Source of the DNA: JAPOXR01 sp965199765 | GTDB lineage: Bacteria > Pseudomonadota > Alphaproteobacteria > Rhodobacterales > Rhodobacteraceae | Reading direction: 5' to 3' | NCBI GenBank assembly: GCA_965199765.1 | Contig: CBDATC010000001.1 | Location: 620,001 to 684,000, forward strand | DNA: 64,000 nucleotides | Part shown: positions 8,918-18,573 of the stretch, piece after piece | Layout of the letters: the number at the start of each line of letters is the position of its first letter | Position numbering within the stretch: position 1 is the stretch's first letter | Made by a program: the position numbers and the translations under genes | The notes under the pieces: model-generated | The model's database searches: none | Told to the model about the DNA's origin: nothing | Seen by the model: only the letters and a program-made list of their open reading frames with translations

Positions 8918-9323
8918 ATCGTTGTCTCTCTTCTTCCACCCGCTGCTTAAGCACCGCGCTCAGCGATTGCACAACATGCCGAGAACGTCGAAAATACCAA
9001 ACAACCGCGGCATCGTCTTATCCAAACGGAAGATCCAATTAAGAGATAAACTGCCGTTGTTCAAACAAGCCTAACTGCTTTCAATTGTCGGAACACACCG
9101 GTGATTTAAACTCATAACCGACAATTCCCATATACAATTCTGACCATCGCGGTTCGGCTTTATTAGAAACAGTCGAACCATTCGCTTCCTCATGTGAAGG
9201 AACAAGTAATTCAGTCCATCTCTGCTGCATTCACAATCTGTCTATCCGTGAACTGAATTTTTTGAATCATCGGACGATTCGTGCCAAATATGCATAAATG
9301 CGCACCAACGGCTGAGCACAACC
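8918..9323. other. Intergenic region between divergent genes, nothing recognised
   Basis: These 406 bases separate the divergent VOC-bicupin gene and the PerM-like transporter. They must contain promoters for both, but no confident -35/-10 pair, hairpin or RNA gene was identified. Confidence 0.35.
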
Positions 9324-10403
9324 ATGGCACTATCGGCAAAGAAGCAGTTTTTGTGGTGGGGAACCGGACTTGCCATATTGTTCGTCGCACTTTGGCAGCT
9401 CGGCGATGTGCTTCTTCCTTTTGTCGTCGGGTCTGCCCTAGCCTATTTGCTGGATCCCGTGGCCGATCGGCTGGAACGCTCGGGAATGTCGCGATTCTGG
9501 GCAACTGCCATTATCTCATTGGTCAGCCTTGTTGCGGTCGTCGGTGTGGTGATCGGTTTGATTCCAATCATTGCCGGACAATTGTCCGAACTCGTTGCTA
9601 TCGTACCCGAAATGACCGCATCGCTGCAGGCTTGGGTGAAGCAGACGCTCAATCGATACGCGCCTGGATTGCTTATGGAGGAATTTGAGCTCCTGTCGAC
9701 ACTGCAGGATTTCGGAGGAGTTATTCAAACCGTCGGGACAGCGGTTGTCGGAAGGATTTTTTCAATCGGATTCGGTGCGGTCAACATGGTGGTGTTTGTG
9801 CTCGTCGTGCCGGTTGTGATGATTTATATGCTGGCGGACTGGGATCTCGCACTTGAGAAAATCGACAACTGGCTGCCGCGTGATCATGCGGACGACATTC
9901 GCCAGCTCGCAACTGATATAGACCGCGCCCTCGCGGGTTTCGTGAGAGGGCAGCTCACCGTTTGCCTGCTGCTTGCCGCCTTCTACGCCGTCCTTCTTCA
10001 ATTGATAGGACTTCAGTTCGGGTTCACCGTCGGCATCGTAGCTGGCCTGCTGTCATTCATTCCCTTTGTCGGCGCTATTGTCGGAGGCATTTTGGCCATC
10101 GGGCTGGCGCTTTTTCAATTTTGGTCCGAACCGCTCTGGGTTATTGCTGTTGCAGGCATTTTCGGAGCCGGACAGATTCTGGAAGGAAATGTGCTGACGC
10201 CAAAACTGGTCGGAAAATCGATTGGCCTGCACCCCGTTTGGCTGCTGTTCGCGCTGTCGGCGTTTGGTGCGCTCTTTGGCTTTGTTGGGCTGCTGGTGGC
10301 TGTTCCCACGGCTGCCATCGTCGGTGTGTTAACGCGCTATGCGCTGGAAAAATATCTGGAAAGTCCGCTGTACAAAGGTCTTGACCGAATTGATTTTGAT
10401 TGA
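9324..10403 (+). CDS. AI-2E family / PerM-like membrane transporter
   Basis: A 359-residue inner membrane protein with about seven to eight hydrophobic spans, starting with LFVALWQLGDVLLPFVVGSALAYLLDPV, a sequence typical of the PerM/AI-2E family. The loop IDNWLPRDHADDIRQLATDIDRALAGFVRGQ and the later GNVLTPKLVGKSIGLHPVWLL are strong family signatures. Substrates differ among members and none can be assigned here. In alphaproteobacteria this gene usually sits just upstream of hdaA, as it does here: the fused gene begins eight bases after this stop, implying one transcript. Confidence 0.88.
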   Translation: MALSAKKQFLWWGTGLAILFVALWQLGDVLLPFVVGSALAYLLDPVADRLERSGMSRFWATAIISLVSLVAVVGVVIGLIPIIAGQLSELVAIVPEMTASLQAWVKQTLNRYAPGLLMEEFELLSTLQDFGGVIQTVGTAVVGRIFSIGFGAVNMVVFVLVVPVVMIYMLADWDLALEKIDNWLPRDHADDIRQLATDIDRALAGFVRGQLTVCLLLAAFYAVLLQLIGLQFGFTVGIVAGLLSFIPFVGAIVGGILAIGLALFQFWSEPLWVIAVAGIFGAGQILEGNVLTPKLVGKSIGLHPVWLLFALSAFGALFGFVGLLVAVPTAAIVGVLTRYALEKYLESPLYKGLDRIDFD

Positions 10404-10410
10404 AGATTTA

Positions 10411-11097
10411 GTGCCGCAGCCGTTGGATTTCGGCGATGAAGCATCTCATTCCATCGCTGACTTCATCCGCTGCCATAGCAATTCAGGCGCGCTCGACGCA
10501 ATTCTTGAAGACAGGCTTTGGCTGGACAATCGATTTATCATTATTGGACCGCCGAAATCCGGCAAACATCATCTCGCCGATATCTGGGCCGAAAATCGCG
10601 GCGCACGGGTTGTCGCCGCATTGGATTTGACCAAGGACAGCATCCAGGTCGCGGCATCCAAAACCGGGATTGCCGTTTTAAACGCAGACTCAGCCGCAGG
10701 CCAAAAGCGGCAAGAAGAAATCCTGTTTCATATGTGTAATGCCGCGGCCGGGTCGAATGGCAAGCTGTTGCTGACAGCAAGTTGTCAGCCCGTTCGCTGG
10801 CCGTTGGTAATCCATGATCTCAAAAGCCGTATGATCGGCAGCGAAACGGAGGCGATTCATGCGCCGGAAGACCGCTTGCTGGGCCGTCTTCTGATTAAAC
10901 TGCTTGCCGACAAACAGATTTCGGTTGCTTCAAACGTTATCAAATACAGTGTGCCGCGCATGGAGCGCTCGCACGAAGCAGCGAACGCGCTCGCAACGGA
11001 ACTGGATTGGCAAGCGCTCGCAGCTGGAAAAAAAATCACTCGTGTGACAGCGGCGAAATCTCTTGAATCACTCCGACGGAGGAAAAAGCAAAAAGCC
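10411..11097 (+). other. HdaA-like domain of the fused gene (DnaA regulatory inactivator type)
   Basis: The first about 229 codons match the size and layout of HdaA, the Hda homologue that works with the sliding clamp to switch off DnaA-ATP after initiation. The N-terminus PQPLDF resembles the clamp-binding QL-x-L-(D/P)-(L/F) motif. An AAA+ P-loop-like segment GPPKSGKHHLADIW follows near residue 45, then VVAALDLT and LLTASCQPVRWPL, and a helical lid with LLGRLLIKLLADKQI. Its position after perM and before ppk is the standard alphaproteobacterial one. The domain call is an inference from motif and context; the whole is covered by the fused coding region. Confidence 0.7.
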
Positions 11098-13305
11098 ATG
11101 ACCGCAAAAAACTCAACCCAATCAGAACGTGTCAATGCTGATTTCCTCCATGGCGGGTTCCCAACACCCATTGCGCTGTCTCCTGAAGAGAAAAGCGGGC
11201 CCCGTCGATTCTACAACCGCGAACTGTCTTGGCTGGCGTTTAACTGGCGGGTGCTCGAGGAAGCGCAAAACGCCTCGGTGCCGCTATTGGAACGAGTGCG
11301 GTTTGTCGCGATTTCAGCAACAAATCTAGACGAATTCTACGCGGTTCGCGTTGCCGGTCTGCTGGAGCTGGCTTCATCCGGCAACCAGCTGGTAGCGGCC
11401 GACGGCCTGCTTCCGTCGGAACAGCTCCATGCCATCGAAAAAGAAACGCGCCGCCTGCTGACTGCTCAGCAGACCGTTTGGGAATCTCTGAAATTGGAAT
11501 TGGAGTGTGAAGGAATTCACTTACTGAATCGCAAGGATCTAACCAACGAAGATCACCGTTTCCTTGATCACCTCTACATTGACAGCGTTTTTCCGATTCT
11601 GACACCGCTCGCAATCGATCCCGCGCATCCGTTTCCGTTCATCCCCAATGAGGGTTTCGCTTTAGCGCTGCGGCTGAAAAGCAAAATAGACGGCCGCACG
11701 CTGCAAGCCCTGATTCCGATTCCGGAAAAAATCGAACGGTTCATCAGGCTGCCGGACGGCAAGGAGCGGTCAACCAGATTTATCCCGCTGGAAGAGCTGC
11801 TCGTGGAAAAAATCGGGTTCATTTTCCCTGGATTCAGCGTCATTGACGAATGCGCCTTCCGCATTCTCCGCGACAGCGATCTCGAACTTGAAGAGGAGGC
11901 CGAAGATCTGGTGCGGGAATTCGAGATCGCGCTGAAACGCCGTCGACGAGGAGACGTGATCCATTTATCGGTAACACGCGGCGGTAAGGGACATCTGCAA
12001 TCCCTCATAAAGGACGAACTCAAAATTTCCGAAGACGCTGTTTTTGCGCTGAAGGGAATGATCGGTCTCGCTGATTTGAACGAACTGGTTTTGGATTCGA
12101 GGCCTGATCTGCTATGGCCTAAATTTTTGCCAAGGGTGCCGGAGCGCGTGCGCGACTATGACGGCGATATGTTCCGCGCGGTGCGCAAAAAAGACATGCT
12201 GCTCCATCATCCCTACGAGACATTCGACATGGTCGTGCGCTTCATCCGGCAAGCGGCGAACGACCCGGATGTGGTGGCGATAAAGCAGACATTGTACCGC
12301 ACCTCCTATGACAGCCCCATTGTCGAAGCCCTTTGTGAAGCGGCGGAGAACGGAAAATCAGTGACGGCGCTGGTGGAACTGAAAGCGCGGTTCGACGAGG
12401 CGGCGAATATTCGGCAGTCCCGCAGGCTGGAACGGGCCGGAGCCCATGTGGTTTACGGATTTCTGGAACTGAAGACCCATGCCAAAGTCTCCACAGTGGT
12501 GCGCCGGGAAGGCGATCAGCTGGTGACCTACACGCATTACGGCACCGGCAACTACCACCCAATCACCGCTCGAATCTACACGGATTTGAGCTTGTTCACT
12601 TGTAATCCGGCGGCCGGACGCGATGCAACCAAGCTGATAAATTTTGTCTCGGGCTATGCGCGGCCCGCCAGTCTCGAGCAGCTTGCGATTGCGCCTATCA
12701 ATCTGCGCTCTCAGCTTCTGGACTGCATTGACAATGAAATCAATCTGGCGCGCGAAGGCAAACCCGGTGAGATCTGGGCCAAAATGAATTCATTGATTGA
12801 TCCCGACGTTATCGAGAAGCTCTATGAAGCCAGCGAAGCCGGAATGAAAATCACGCTCGTGATCCGCGGCATCTGCGGGCTTAGGCCGGGCATTGAAGGG
12901 CTTTCGTCAAATATCCGTGTCAAGTCGGTGGTTGGCCGATTCCTTGAACACTCCCGAATTGTGTGTTTTGGTAACGGCAAGCCGCTGCCATCGAACCAAG
13001 CGCGGGTTTTCATCTCGTCGGCCGATTGGATGGACCGGAACCTCAATCGCCGCGTCGAAACACTGGTTGAAATCAAAAATCCAACCGTGCAGGAGCAGGT
13101 TGTCAGTCAGATTATGGCAGCAAATCTGGCAGACCAGGCACAAAGCTGGGTGCTGCAACCAGACGGCGCATTCCGCCGCCATGAAGGTCTGCCTGACGAA
13201 AAACTCTTCAGCTGCCACCGATTTTTCTTAGAAAATCCGTCCCTTTCGGGCCGCGGTTCCGCCGGAGCGAAAGATGTGACCAAACTGGCTCACACAAGCA
13301 GCTGA
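10411..13305 (+). CDS. ppk1: HdaA-polyphosphate kinase 1 in-frame fusion
   Basis: One uninterrupted frame encodes two proteins that are normally separate. Residues 1-229 are HdaA-like. From about residue 230 the protein is polyphosphate kinase 1, which reversibly builds polyphosphate from ATP: RRFYNRELSWLAFNWRVLEEA (N-terminal domain), LYRTSYDSPIVEALCEAAE, KARFDEAANI, LKTHAKVSTVVRRE with the phosphorylated His, and YGTGNYHP. GTG 10411 is the likely start. An internal ATG at 11098 would give a standard 735-residue Ppk; GGAGG lies 15 bases before it, rather far. No stop separates the parts, so either a true fusion or a lost stop or base error. It is followed by ppx. Confidence 0.9.
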   Translation: MPQPLDFGDEASHSIADFIRCHSNSGALDAILEDRLWLDNRFIIIGPPKSGKHHLADIWAENRGARVVAALDLTKDSIQVAASKTGIAVLNADSAAGQKRQEEILFHMCNAAAGSNGKLLLTASCQPVRWPLVIHDLKSRMIGSETEAIHAPEDRLLGRLLIKLLADKQISVASNVIKYSVPRMERSHEAANALATELDWQALAAGKKITRVTAAKSLESLRRRKKQKAMTAKNSTQSERVNADFLHGGFPTPIALSPEEKSGPRRFYNRELSWLAFNWRVLEEAQNASVPLLERVRFVAISATNLDEFYAVRVAGLLELASSGNQLVAADGLLPSEQLHAIEKETRRLLTAQQTVWESLKLELECEGIHLLNRKDLTNEDHRFLDHLYIDSVFPILTPLAIDPAHPFPFIPNEGFALALRLKSKIDGRTLQALIPIPEKIERFIRLPDGKERSTRFIPLEELLVEKIGFIFPGFSVIDECAFRILRDSDLELEEEAEDLVREFEIALKRRRRGDVIHLSVTRGGKGHLQSLIKDELKISEDAVFALKGMIGLADLNELVLDSRPDLLWPKFLPRVPERVRDYDGDMFRAVRKKDMLLHHPYETFDMVVRFIRQAANDPDVVAIKQTLYRTSYDSPIVEALCEAAENGKSVTALVELKARFDEAANIRQSRRLERAGAHVVYGFLELKTHAKVSTVVRREGDQLVTYTHYGTGNYHPITARIYTDLSLFTCNPAAGRDATKLINFVSGYARPASLEQLAIAPINLRSQLLDCIDNEINLAREGKPGEIWAKMNSLIDPDVIEKLYEASEAGMKITLVIRGICGLRPGIEGLSSNIRVKSVVGRFLEHSRIVCFGNGKPLPSNQARVFISSADWMDRNLNRRVETLVEIKNPTVQEQVVSQIMAANLADQAQSWVLQPDGAFRRHEGLPDEKLFSCHRFFLENPSLSGRGSAGAKDVTKLAHTSS

Positions 13306-13325
13306 CCATATAGGCTGACATTCTC

Positions 13326-14822
13326 ATGACCATCTCCGAACTCGGAAGAAACTTCGAAGTTCTGACAGCCGACCGCATGAAAAGGGTCGGAATCATTGAC
13401 GTCGGCTCCAACTCGGTTCGCCTGGTGGTTTTCGACGGCGCGACCCGCTCGCCCGCCTATTTCTTCAATGAAAATGTGCAGTGCGGTCTCGGCGCTTCCC
13501 TGGAAAAAACCGGCAAGCTTGACCCAGACGGCCGGGCGAGGGCGCTGCGCGCTTTGAAGAGATTTGCGCTGCTCACCGAAGGCATGCAAGTCTCATCGTT
13601 AACAGCGATCGGCACGGCAGCGGTTCGGGATTCTTTGGACGGGCCAGAGTTTTGCGATAAAGTCGAAATGCTGACCGGCATTCGCATCCGCCCCGCCAGT
13701 GGCGAAGAAGAGGCGCGGCTCGCCGCGCATGGCGTCATTCTCGGATGGCCGAGCGCTGCTGGTCTCGTTTGCGATTTGGGCGGCTCCTCAACCGAATTCG
13801 TTGAAGTCTCAGACGGCGAAATCGGCAAATGTTCAACGACACGGTTTGGCCATTTGGCGCTGGCCCAAAATCAATCCCCTTCTCTGCAGACCGGAATGAT
13901 AAAGGAAGCGCTTGCCAGCCTTCAGTCAATATATTCGGATCGCTATCCGGCCCTCCTTGTCGTCGGCGGCTCGTGGCGGGAATTCGCGCGCATTGATATG
14001 GAACGGCGCGAATATCCCCTGCGCGTGCTTGACAATTACAAGATGTCGGTGGAATCGGCGCTGAAAACCGCTGAATGGATCGAACAAATCGGCTCGAAAA
14101 CGCTTCGATCGATATCCAAGGTGCGCGCCGCGGCATTACCCGGCGTCGGGCTGCTGCTCAAAGAACTTGTCGATCAATTCAGCCCCGCTGAAATCTGTGT
14201 CTCCGCTTATGGGATTCGCGAAGGCCTGCTCTACCAGCATATGCCAGAGCAGCTGAGACAGCGGGATCCGCTGATTGAGGCTTGTCTTTATTCCGAACGC
14301 ACCGCCGCCCGCCTTCCGGGATTTGGTGATAAGCTGTTCGAGTTCGTCAAACCCCTGTTCAAATTTGCCTCGGCGGAGCAGCTCAGACTCGTTCGCGCCG
14401 CTTGTCTCCTGCATGATGTCACATGGCGCGCGCATCCAGACTACCGCGCCGAAATCAGCTTTGATCGGGCAACCCGCGCCAATCTGGGCGGCATTGACCA
14501 TGCCGGTCGGATATTCTTGGCATTGGCTCTGTTCCACCGTTACAAAAACTCAGGATCTTTTCCTGCAGAGGGTTACACAAAGCTGCTGCCCACCGAAGAT
14601 GCGCACCAAGCCGAAATCCTTGGCCGGGCCATAAGGTTCGGCTCAATGTTCACCGGATCAATGGCTGACAAAATCGGTAAACTGAAGTTTGGTTCAAAAC
14701 GTCACGTGCTGACGCTATTTCTGCCTGATTCATTGAAAGACATCTATGGCGAGGTTGTCGAAGCGCGGTTTGCGTCACTCGCCAAGGCGATGGATTGCGA
14801 GGCAAGAGTCGAAGTCGTATAG
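13326..14822 (+). CDS. ppx: Exopolyphosphatase, Ppx/GppA family
   Basis: Cleaves terminal phosphate from polyphosphate (or hydrolyses pppGpp in some members). The 498-residue product has the ASKHA phosphate-1 motif GIIDVGSNSVRLVVFDG near residue 23, LTAIGTAAVRDS, the Glu-containing ASGEEEARLAAHG segment, and the phosphate-2 motif VCDLGGSSTEFVEV. It extends into a C-terminal HD-like helical part with LVRAACLLHDVTWRAHPDYR. Its start lies 20 bases after ppk, so synthesis and breakdown of polyphosphate are co-transcribed. A shorter start at the ATG of MKRVGIIDVGSN is also possible. Confidence 0.93.
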   Translation: MTISELGRNFEVLTADRMKRVGIIDVGSNSVRLVVFDGATRSPAYFFNENVQCGLGASLEKTGKLDPDGRARALRALKRFALLTEGMQVSSLTAIGTAAVRDSLDGPEFCDKVEMLTGIRIRPASGEEEARLAAHGVILGWPSAAGLVCDLGGSSTEFVEVSDGEIGKCSTTRFGHLALAQNQSPSLQTGMIKEALASLQSIYSDRYPALLVVGGSWREFARIDMERREYPLRVLDNYKMSVESALKTAEWIEQIGSKTLRSISKVRAAALPGVGLLLKELVDQFSPAEICVSAYGIREGLLYQHMPEQLRQRDPLIEACLYSERTAARLPGFGDKLFEFVKPLFKFASAEQLRLVRAACLLHDVTWRAHPDYRAEISFDRATRANLGGIDHAGRIFLALALFHRYKNSGSFPAEGYTKLLPTEDAHQAEILGRAIRFGSMFTGSMADKIGKLKFGSKRHVLTLFLPDSLKDIYGEVVEARFASLAKAMDCEARVEVV

Positions 14823-14863
14823 GCAACCGGCTGCTGCTTTCCTGAATTCAACGGAGCGATCTT

Positions 14864-16204
14864 ATGCGATTATCCAGATACTTTCTGCCTGTGCTGAAAG
14901 AAACGCCGGCGGATGCCCAGATCGCCAGCCATCGCCTCATGCTGCGCGCCGGAATGATTCAGCAAGCTTCCGCTGGAATCTATTCGTGGATGCCGCTCGG
15001 CCTCAAAGTCATGCAGCGCATTGAAAAAATCGTCCACGAAGAACAGATGGCAGCCGGTCATATTCCGCTGCTCATGCCGACATTGCAGCCAGCGGCGCTG
15101 TGGCAGGAATCGGGCCGTTATGACGATTATGGACTGGAAATGCTTCGCATTACCGACCGGCATGGCCGCAAGCTTTTGTACGGACCGACGAATGAAGAAT
15201 TGATTACCGACATTTTCCGCAGCCACGCCAAATCCTACCGAGACCTGCCGCTGACCTTGTATCACATCCAATGGAAATTCCGCGATGAGATCCGGCCACG
15301 CTTCGGCATCATGCGTGGCCGCGAGTTTCTGATGAAAGACGGTTATAATTTCGATGTGGACGAAGCTGCTGCCATACATTCATACAACCGCCACATGGTC
15401 ACTTATCTGCGCACCTACGAACGATTGGGGCTTAAAGCCATACCGATGCGCGCTGACACCGGTCCGATCGGAGGAGAACACAGCCATGAATTTCTGGTGC
15501 TCGCCGATACCGGCGAGTCAGAGGTTGTCTTCGACAGCGCCATTCTTGATCTGAAACTGGGCGACAGAACGGTCGATTTTTCCAGCCATTCGGAATGCGG
15601 AGATATCTTCAACACCTGGACAGCGCCCTACGCGCGCACCGACGAAACCCATGACCAAAACCTGTTCGAGTCGCTTGTCCCCGAAGAACGCCGCAGAAAA
15701 TCGCGGGGCATCGAGGTCGGCCAGATCTTCTATTTCGGAACCAAATATTCGCAACCGATGGGGGCGACCGTGGCGGATGCGACCGGCAATCAGGTTCCGG
15801 TTCATATGGGTTCCCACGGCATCGGCGTTTCAAGGCTGGTTGGAGCGATCATTGAAGCCTGCCATGATGAGAAGGGCATCGTTTGGCCTCAGCCGGTCGC
15901 GCCCTTCGATACGGGAATCATCAACGTTGCGCCAAGCAATGCCGCCGCTGACGAAATGTGCGAGTCCTTATCCCGTCGGCTGGCATCGATCGGACTGGCC
16001 CCCCTTCATGACGACACGAACGAGCGGGCCGGCGCAAAATTCGCAACAATGGATCTCATCGGACTGCCTTGGCGAATTACCATCGGACCCCGCGGAATGG
16101 CAAAAAACGAAGTTGAGTTGACCCGGAGGCGGGATGGCAAATCCGAAAACTGCTCACCGGATGAAGTCGTCAATAAACTTGCCGCATTTTATTCCAATGC
16201 ATAA
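14864..16204 (+). CDS. proS: Prolyl-tRNA synthetase, short alphaproteobacterial type
   Basis: Class II synthetase charging tRNA-Pro. The 446-residue product has motif 1 around ASAGIYSWMPLGLKVMQRIE, motif 2 with WKFRDEIRPRFGIMRGREFLMKD split by a short loop, and motif 3 with GSHGIGVSRLVGAIIE. A C-terminal anticodon-binding domain follows (GTPROC-like LPWRITIGPRGMAKNEVEL). It lacks the roughly 180-residue editing insertion of the E. coli enzyme, as usual in alphaproteobacteria. It lies between ppx and lolC on the same strand with gaps of 41 and 26 bases. Confidence 0.96.
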   Translation: MRLSRYFLPVLKETPADAQIASHRLMLRAGMIQQASAGIYSWMPLGLKVMQRIEKIVHEEQMAAGHIPLLMPTLQPAALWQESGRYDDYGLEMLRITDRHGRKLLYGPTNEELITDIFRSHAKSYRDLPLTLYHIQWKFRDEIRPRFGIMRGREFLMKDGYNFDVDEAAAIHSYNRHMVTYLRTYERLGLKAIPMRADTGPIGGEHSHEFLVLADTGESEVVFDSAILDLKLGDRTVDFSSHSECGDIFNTWTAPYARTDETHDQNLFESLVPEERRRKSRGIEVGQIFYFGTKYSQPMGATVADATGNQVPVHMGSHGIGVSRLVGAIIEACHDEKGIVWPQPVAPFDTGIINVAPSNAAADEMCESLSRRLASIGLAPLHDDTNERAGAKFATMDLIGLPWRITIGPRGMAKNEVELTRRRDGKSENCSPDEVVNKLAAFYSNA

Positions 16205-16230
16205 AAGCCAGTGGCCTTAACAGCAGCTTT

Positions 16231-17538
16231 ATGATGAGTTCGTCGGTGAATAGCGGCAGAGGAGCAAGGGCGTTTTCCGGCTACGAATGGCTGATCGCCT
16301 ATCGCTATCTCAAATCGCGGCGAAGCGAGGGCGGCGTCAGCGTCATGACGATAATCTCGATAGTAGGCATTGCGGTTGCTGTGTTCGCGCTCATCGCCAC
16401 CCTCGCCGTTCGAACCGGATTCCGCACCGAGTTTCTTTCGACAGTCCTCGGCGCCAACGCTCATATATCTGTCTACACCGGGATCACCCGTTCAGCGGAC
16501 GGCGAAAAATCCACATTGATTTCCGGCTTTGAAGATCTCACTGAACGGCTGGCTGCTGTCGGGGGCGTGAATCGCGCGGCGCCGGTTATCCGCGCCCAGC
16601 TTCTGGCTGCATCTGAAATCCGTAATGCCGGCATTGACCTCTATGGTGTCAGACCAAGCGAATTCACGACTCTTTCCTCAATTTCCAGTCCTGAAAGTTC
16701 TGTGGGGGAAATTGCGGACTTTGCTAATGGAATCGCTATGGGGACGGGGGTCGCTAGGACGCTCGGTGTTGTCGTCGGCGATACCGTTCGCTTGGTTTCA
16801 CCGGATGGTGTCAAGACCGCTTTCGGCACCGTGCCGCGCATCAACAGCTACGAGGTTGTGTTTATATTTGGTGTGGGGCGATACGACATCGACGGCGTCC
16901 GTGTTTACATGCCGTTCGCGGCGGCGCAGCAATTTCTTAACCGGGAAGGGCATGCAGATGAAATCGAGGTGTTTGTCGACGAGCCAGAACAGGTCGACGA
17001 GCTGGAACTCGCATTGCTCGCTGCAGCCGGCGACGGATTCTATGCTTGGTCGTGGAAGGATTCTTCGGGTGCCTTTCTCCGCGCACTGCAGATGGAAGAC
17101 AATGTCATGTTCATTATTCTTTCAATTCTTGTTTTGATCGCGACCTTAAATATCGTGTCCGGTTTGGTTATGCTGGTCAAGAACAAGGGACGGGACATCG
17201 GAATTCTTCGAACATTCGGACTGAGTCAAGGCGCGATTATGCGTGTGTTCTTCATCTGCGGAGCATCTGTCGGGATTATCGGGACGATTTTCGGCGTGAT
17301 ACTCGGTTGCCTGTTCGCCATCAATATCGATCCGATTTTCGAATTTGTGAACATGCTTGCCGGCGGCGGTGTCTGGGACCCGAGCGTTCGTTTCTTATCC
17401 AGCCTCCCGGCCACGATCGCCGTTTCGGATGTGCTGTCGGCCGTGGGGCTGTCGCTCGGCCTGTCGTTCGCAGTAACCATTCTGCCGGCCCGGCGGGCGG
17501 CTCGAATGAACCCGTTGGACGCGCTGCGATACGAGTGA
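16231..17538 (+). CDS. lolC: Lipoprotein-releasing ABC transporter permease LolC/E
   Basis: Inner membrane subunit of the Lol exporter that extracts outer-membrane lipoproteins and passes them to LolA. The 435-residue product has the expected four helices: one near residues 38-60 (SIVGIAVAVFALIATLAV), a large periplasmic domain, then three clustered at about 295-316, 337-360 and 398-422. The start FSGYEWLIAYRYLKSRR and the end PARRAARMNPLDALRYE are hallmarks of LolC/E. Alphaproteobacteria usually have a single LolC/E-type subunit. It is followed by lolD after about 300 bases, unusually far. Confidence 0.92.
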   Translation: MMSSSVNSGRGARAFSGYEWLIAYRYLKSRRSEGGVSVMTIISIVGIAVAVFALIATLAVRTGFRTEFLSTVLGANAHISVYTGITRSADGEKSTLISGFEDLTERLAAVGGVNRAAPVIRAQLLAASEIRNAGIDLYGVRPSEFTTLSSISSPESSVGEIADFANGIAMGTGVARTLGVVVGDTVRLVSPDGVKTAFGTVPRINSYEVVFIFGVGRYDIDGVRVYMPFAAAQQFLNREGHADEIEVFVDEPEQVDELELALLAAAGDGFYAWSWKDSSGAFLRALQMEDNVMFIILSILVLIATLNIVSGLVMLVKNKGRDIGILRTFGLSQGAIMRVFFICGASVGIIGTIFGVILGCLFAINIDPIFEFVNMLAGGGVWDPSVRFLSSLPATIAVSDVLSAVGLSLGLSFAVTILPARRAARMNPLDALRYE

Positions 17539-17840
17539 CGTGTCGTTTGGAATAAGAAGTTATGTCTTCAGGCCAGATCCGGATGCGGCATCAATCTCCA
17601 AGAAACAATTGGATAGCCGGAATTTCCATACCCAATGAGCCGAAAGCAAGGTTGAATGCCTCTCGTGAGCTGCACAATGAAGGTCTGATGTTCAAAGACT
17701 TCGAGCTGAACCGCCCCGGCAGGCAGGCTTGCGCAAGGCAACCGTCCGAAACATTCAGCAGAGCAATCAAGCCGCGCGGCTTTCCTTTTCTTTCGGCGTT
17801 TTCATCGCGTAGAATGCCGCGCTTCCGGGATTCCTAAGCA
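17539..17840. other. Gap between lolC and lolD
   Basis: These 302 bases hold a 91-codon open frame (17562-17837) with no recognisable domain and an unconvincing ribosome site, so I do not call it a gene. In relatives lolC and lolD are nearly adjacent; here the gap may be an insertion or a decayed small gene. Confidence 0.35.
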
Positions 17841-18551
17841 ATGGCGGCATCAATGGAACAGGCGGCAGCAACCAAGAATATCTATGCGCTTTCACTGGAC
17901 AACATCGTAAAGTCGTATGGAACGGCAAAGCGGCGCGTGGATGTGCTTCGCGGCGCATCACTGAATATCGCTGCTGGAGAAATCATCGGCCTGCTCGCCC
18001 CGTCCGGGGCTGGAAAATCCACACTTCTGCACATCGCCGGGCTGCTGGAAAAGCCTGACTCCGGTAAAATCTCAGTCGCCGGACAATCCGTTGAAAGCGC
18101 GCCGGACCGTTTGCGCACTGCCATGCGGCGCAGCGAAATCGGCTTTGTCTATCAGTTTCATCATCTGTTGCCGGAATTCACAGCCCAAGAGAATGTGATG
18201 CTGCCGCAGCTGGCGAATGGAACCGCCGCGGCCAAAGCCGCGGCGCGAGCGATGATTCTGTTAGAACGTGTTGAGCTCGGCTCCCGCGCCAGCCACCGCC
18301 CGGCCGAACTCTCGGGCGGCGAACAGCAGAGAGTCGCTCTGTGCCGCGCGCTTGCCAATAATCCGCGTATTGTTCTGGCCGATGAACCAACCGGCAATCT
18401 GGATCCAGCGAATGCGCGGGAAGTCTTCTCTGCAATGCTGGAACTGGCGCGGAAATCAGACCGATCATTCCTGATCGCAACCCACAACACAGACTTGGCA
18501 GCCCGCATGGACAGGACGGTCTCGCTGGAAAACGGGCGATTGCAGCGATAA
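17841..18551 (+). CDS. lolD: Lipoprotein-releasing system ATP-binding protein LolD
   Basis: Cytosolic ATPase driving LolC/E. The 236-residue product has Walker A APSGAGKST at residues 53-61, a Q-loop in GFVYQFHHLLPEFTAQENV (the typical LolD reading), the signature LSGGEQQR, Walker B RIVLADEPTGNLD and the switch histidine in LIATHN. The unusual Ala in place of Gly before PSGAGKST is common in alphaproteobacterial LolD. The stretch LPEFTAQENVMLP identifies it as LolD over other MacB-like ATPases. Confidence 0.93.
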   Translation: MAASMEQAAATKNIYALSLDNIVKSYGTAKRRVDVLRGASLNIAAGEIIGLLAPSGAGKSTLLHIAGLLEKPDSGKISVAGQSVESAPDRLRTAMRRSEIGFVYQFHHLLPEFTAQENVMLPQLANGTAAAKAAARAMILLERVELGSRASHRPAELSGGEQQRVALCRALANNPRIVLADEPTGNLDPANAREVFSAMLELARKSDRSFLIATHNTDLAARMDRTVSLENGRLQR

Positions 18552-18573
18552 CCAACCAAGCCGCATCAATCCC

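Noticed and set aside
17562..17837. 91-codon open frame between lolC and lolD
   Set aside because: No recognisable similarity and an odd, basic composition; probably chance.
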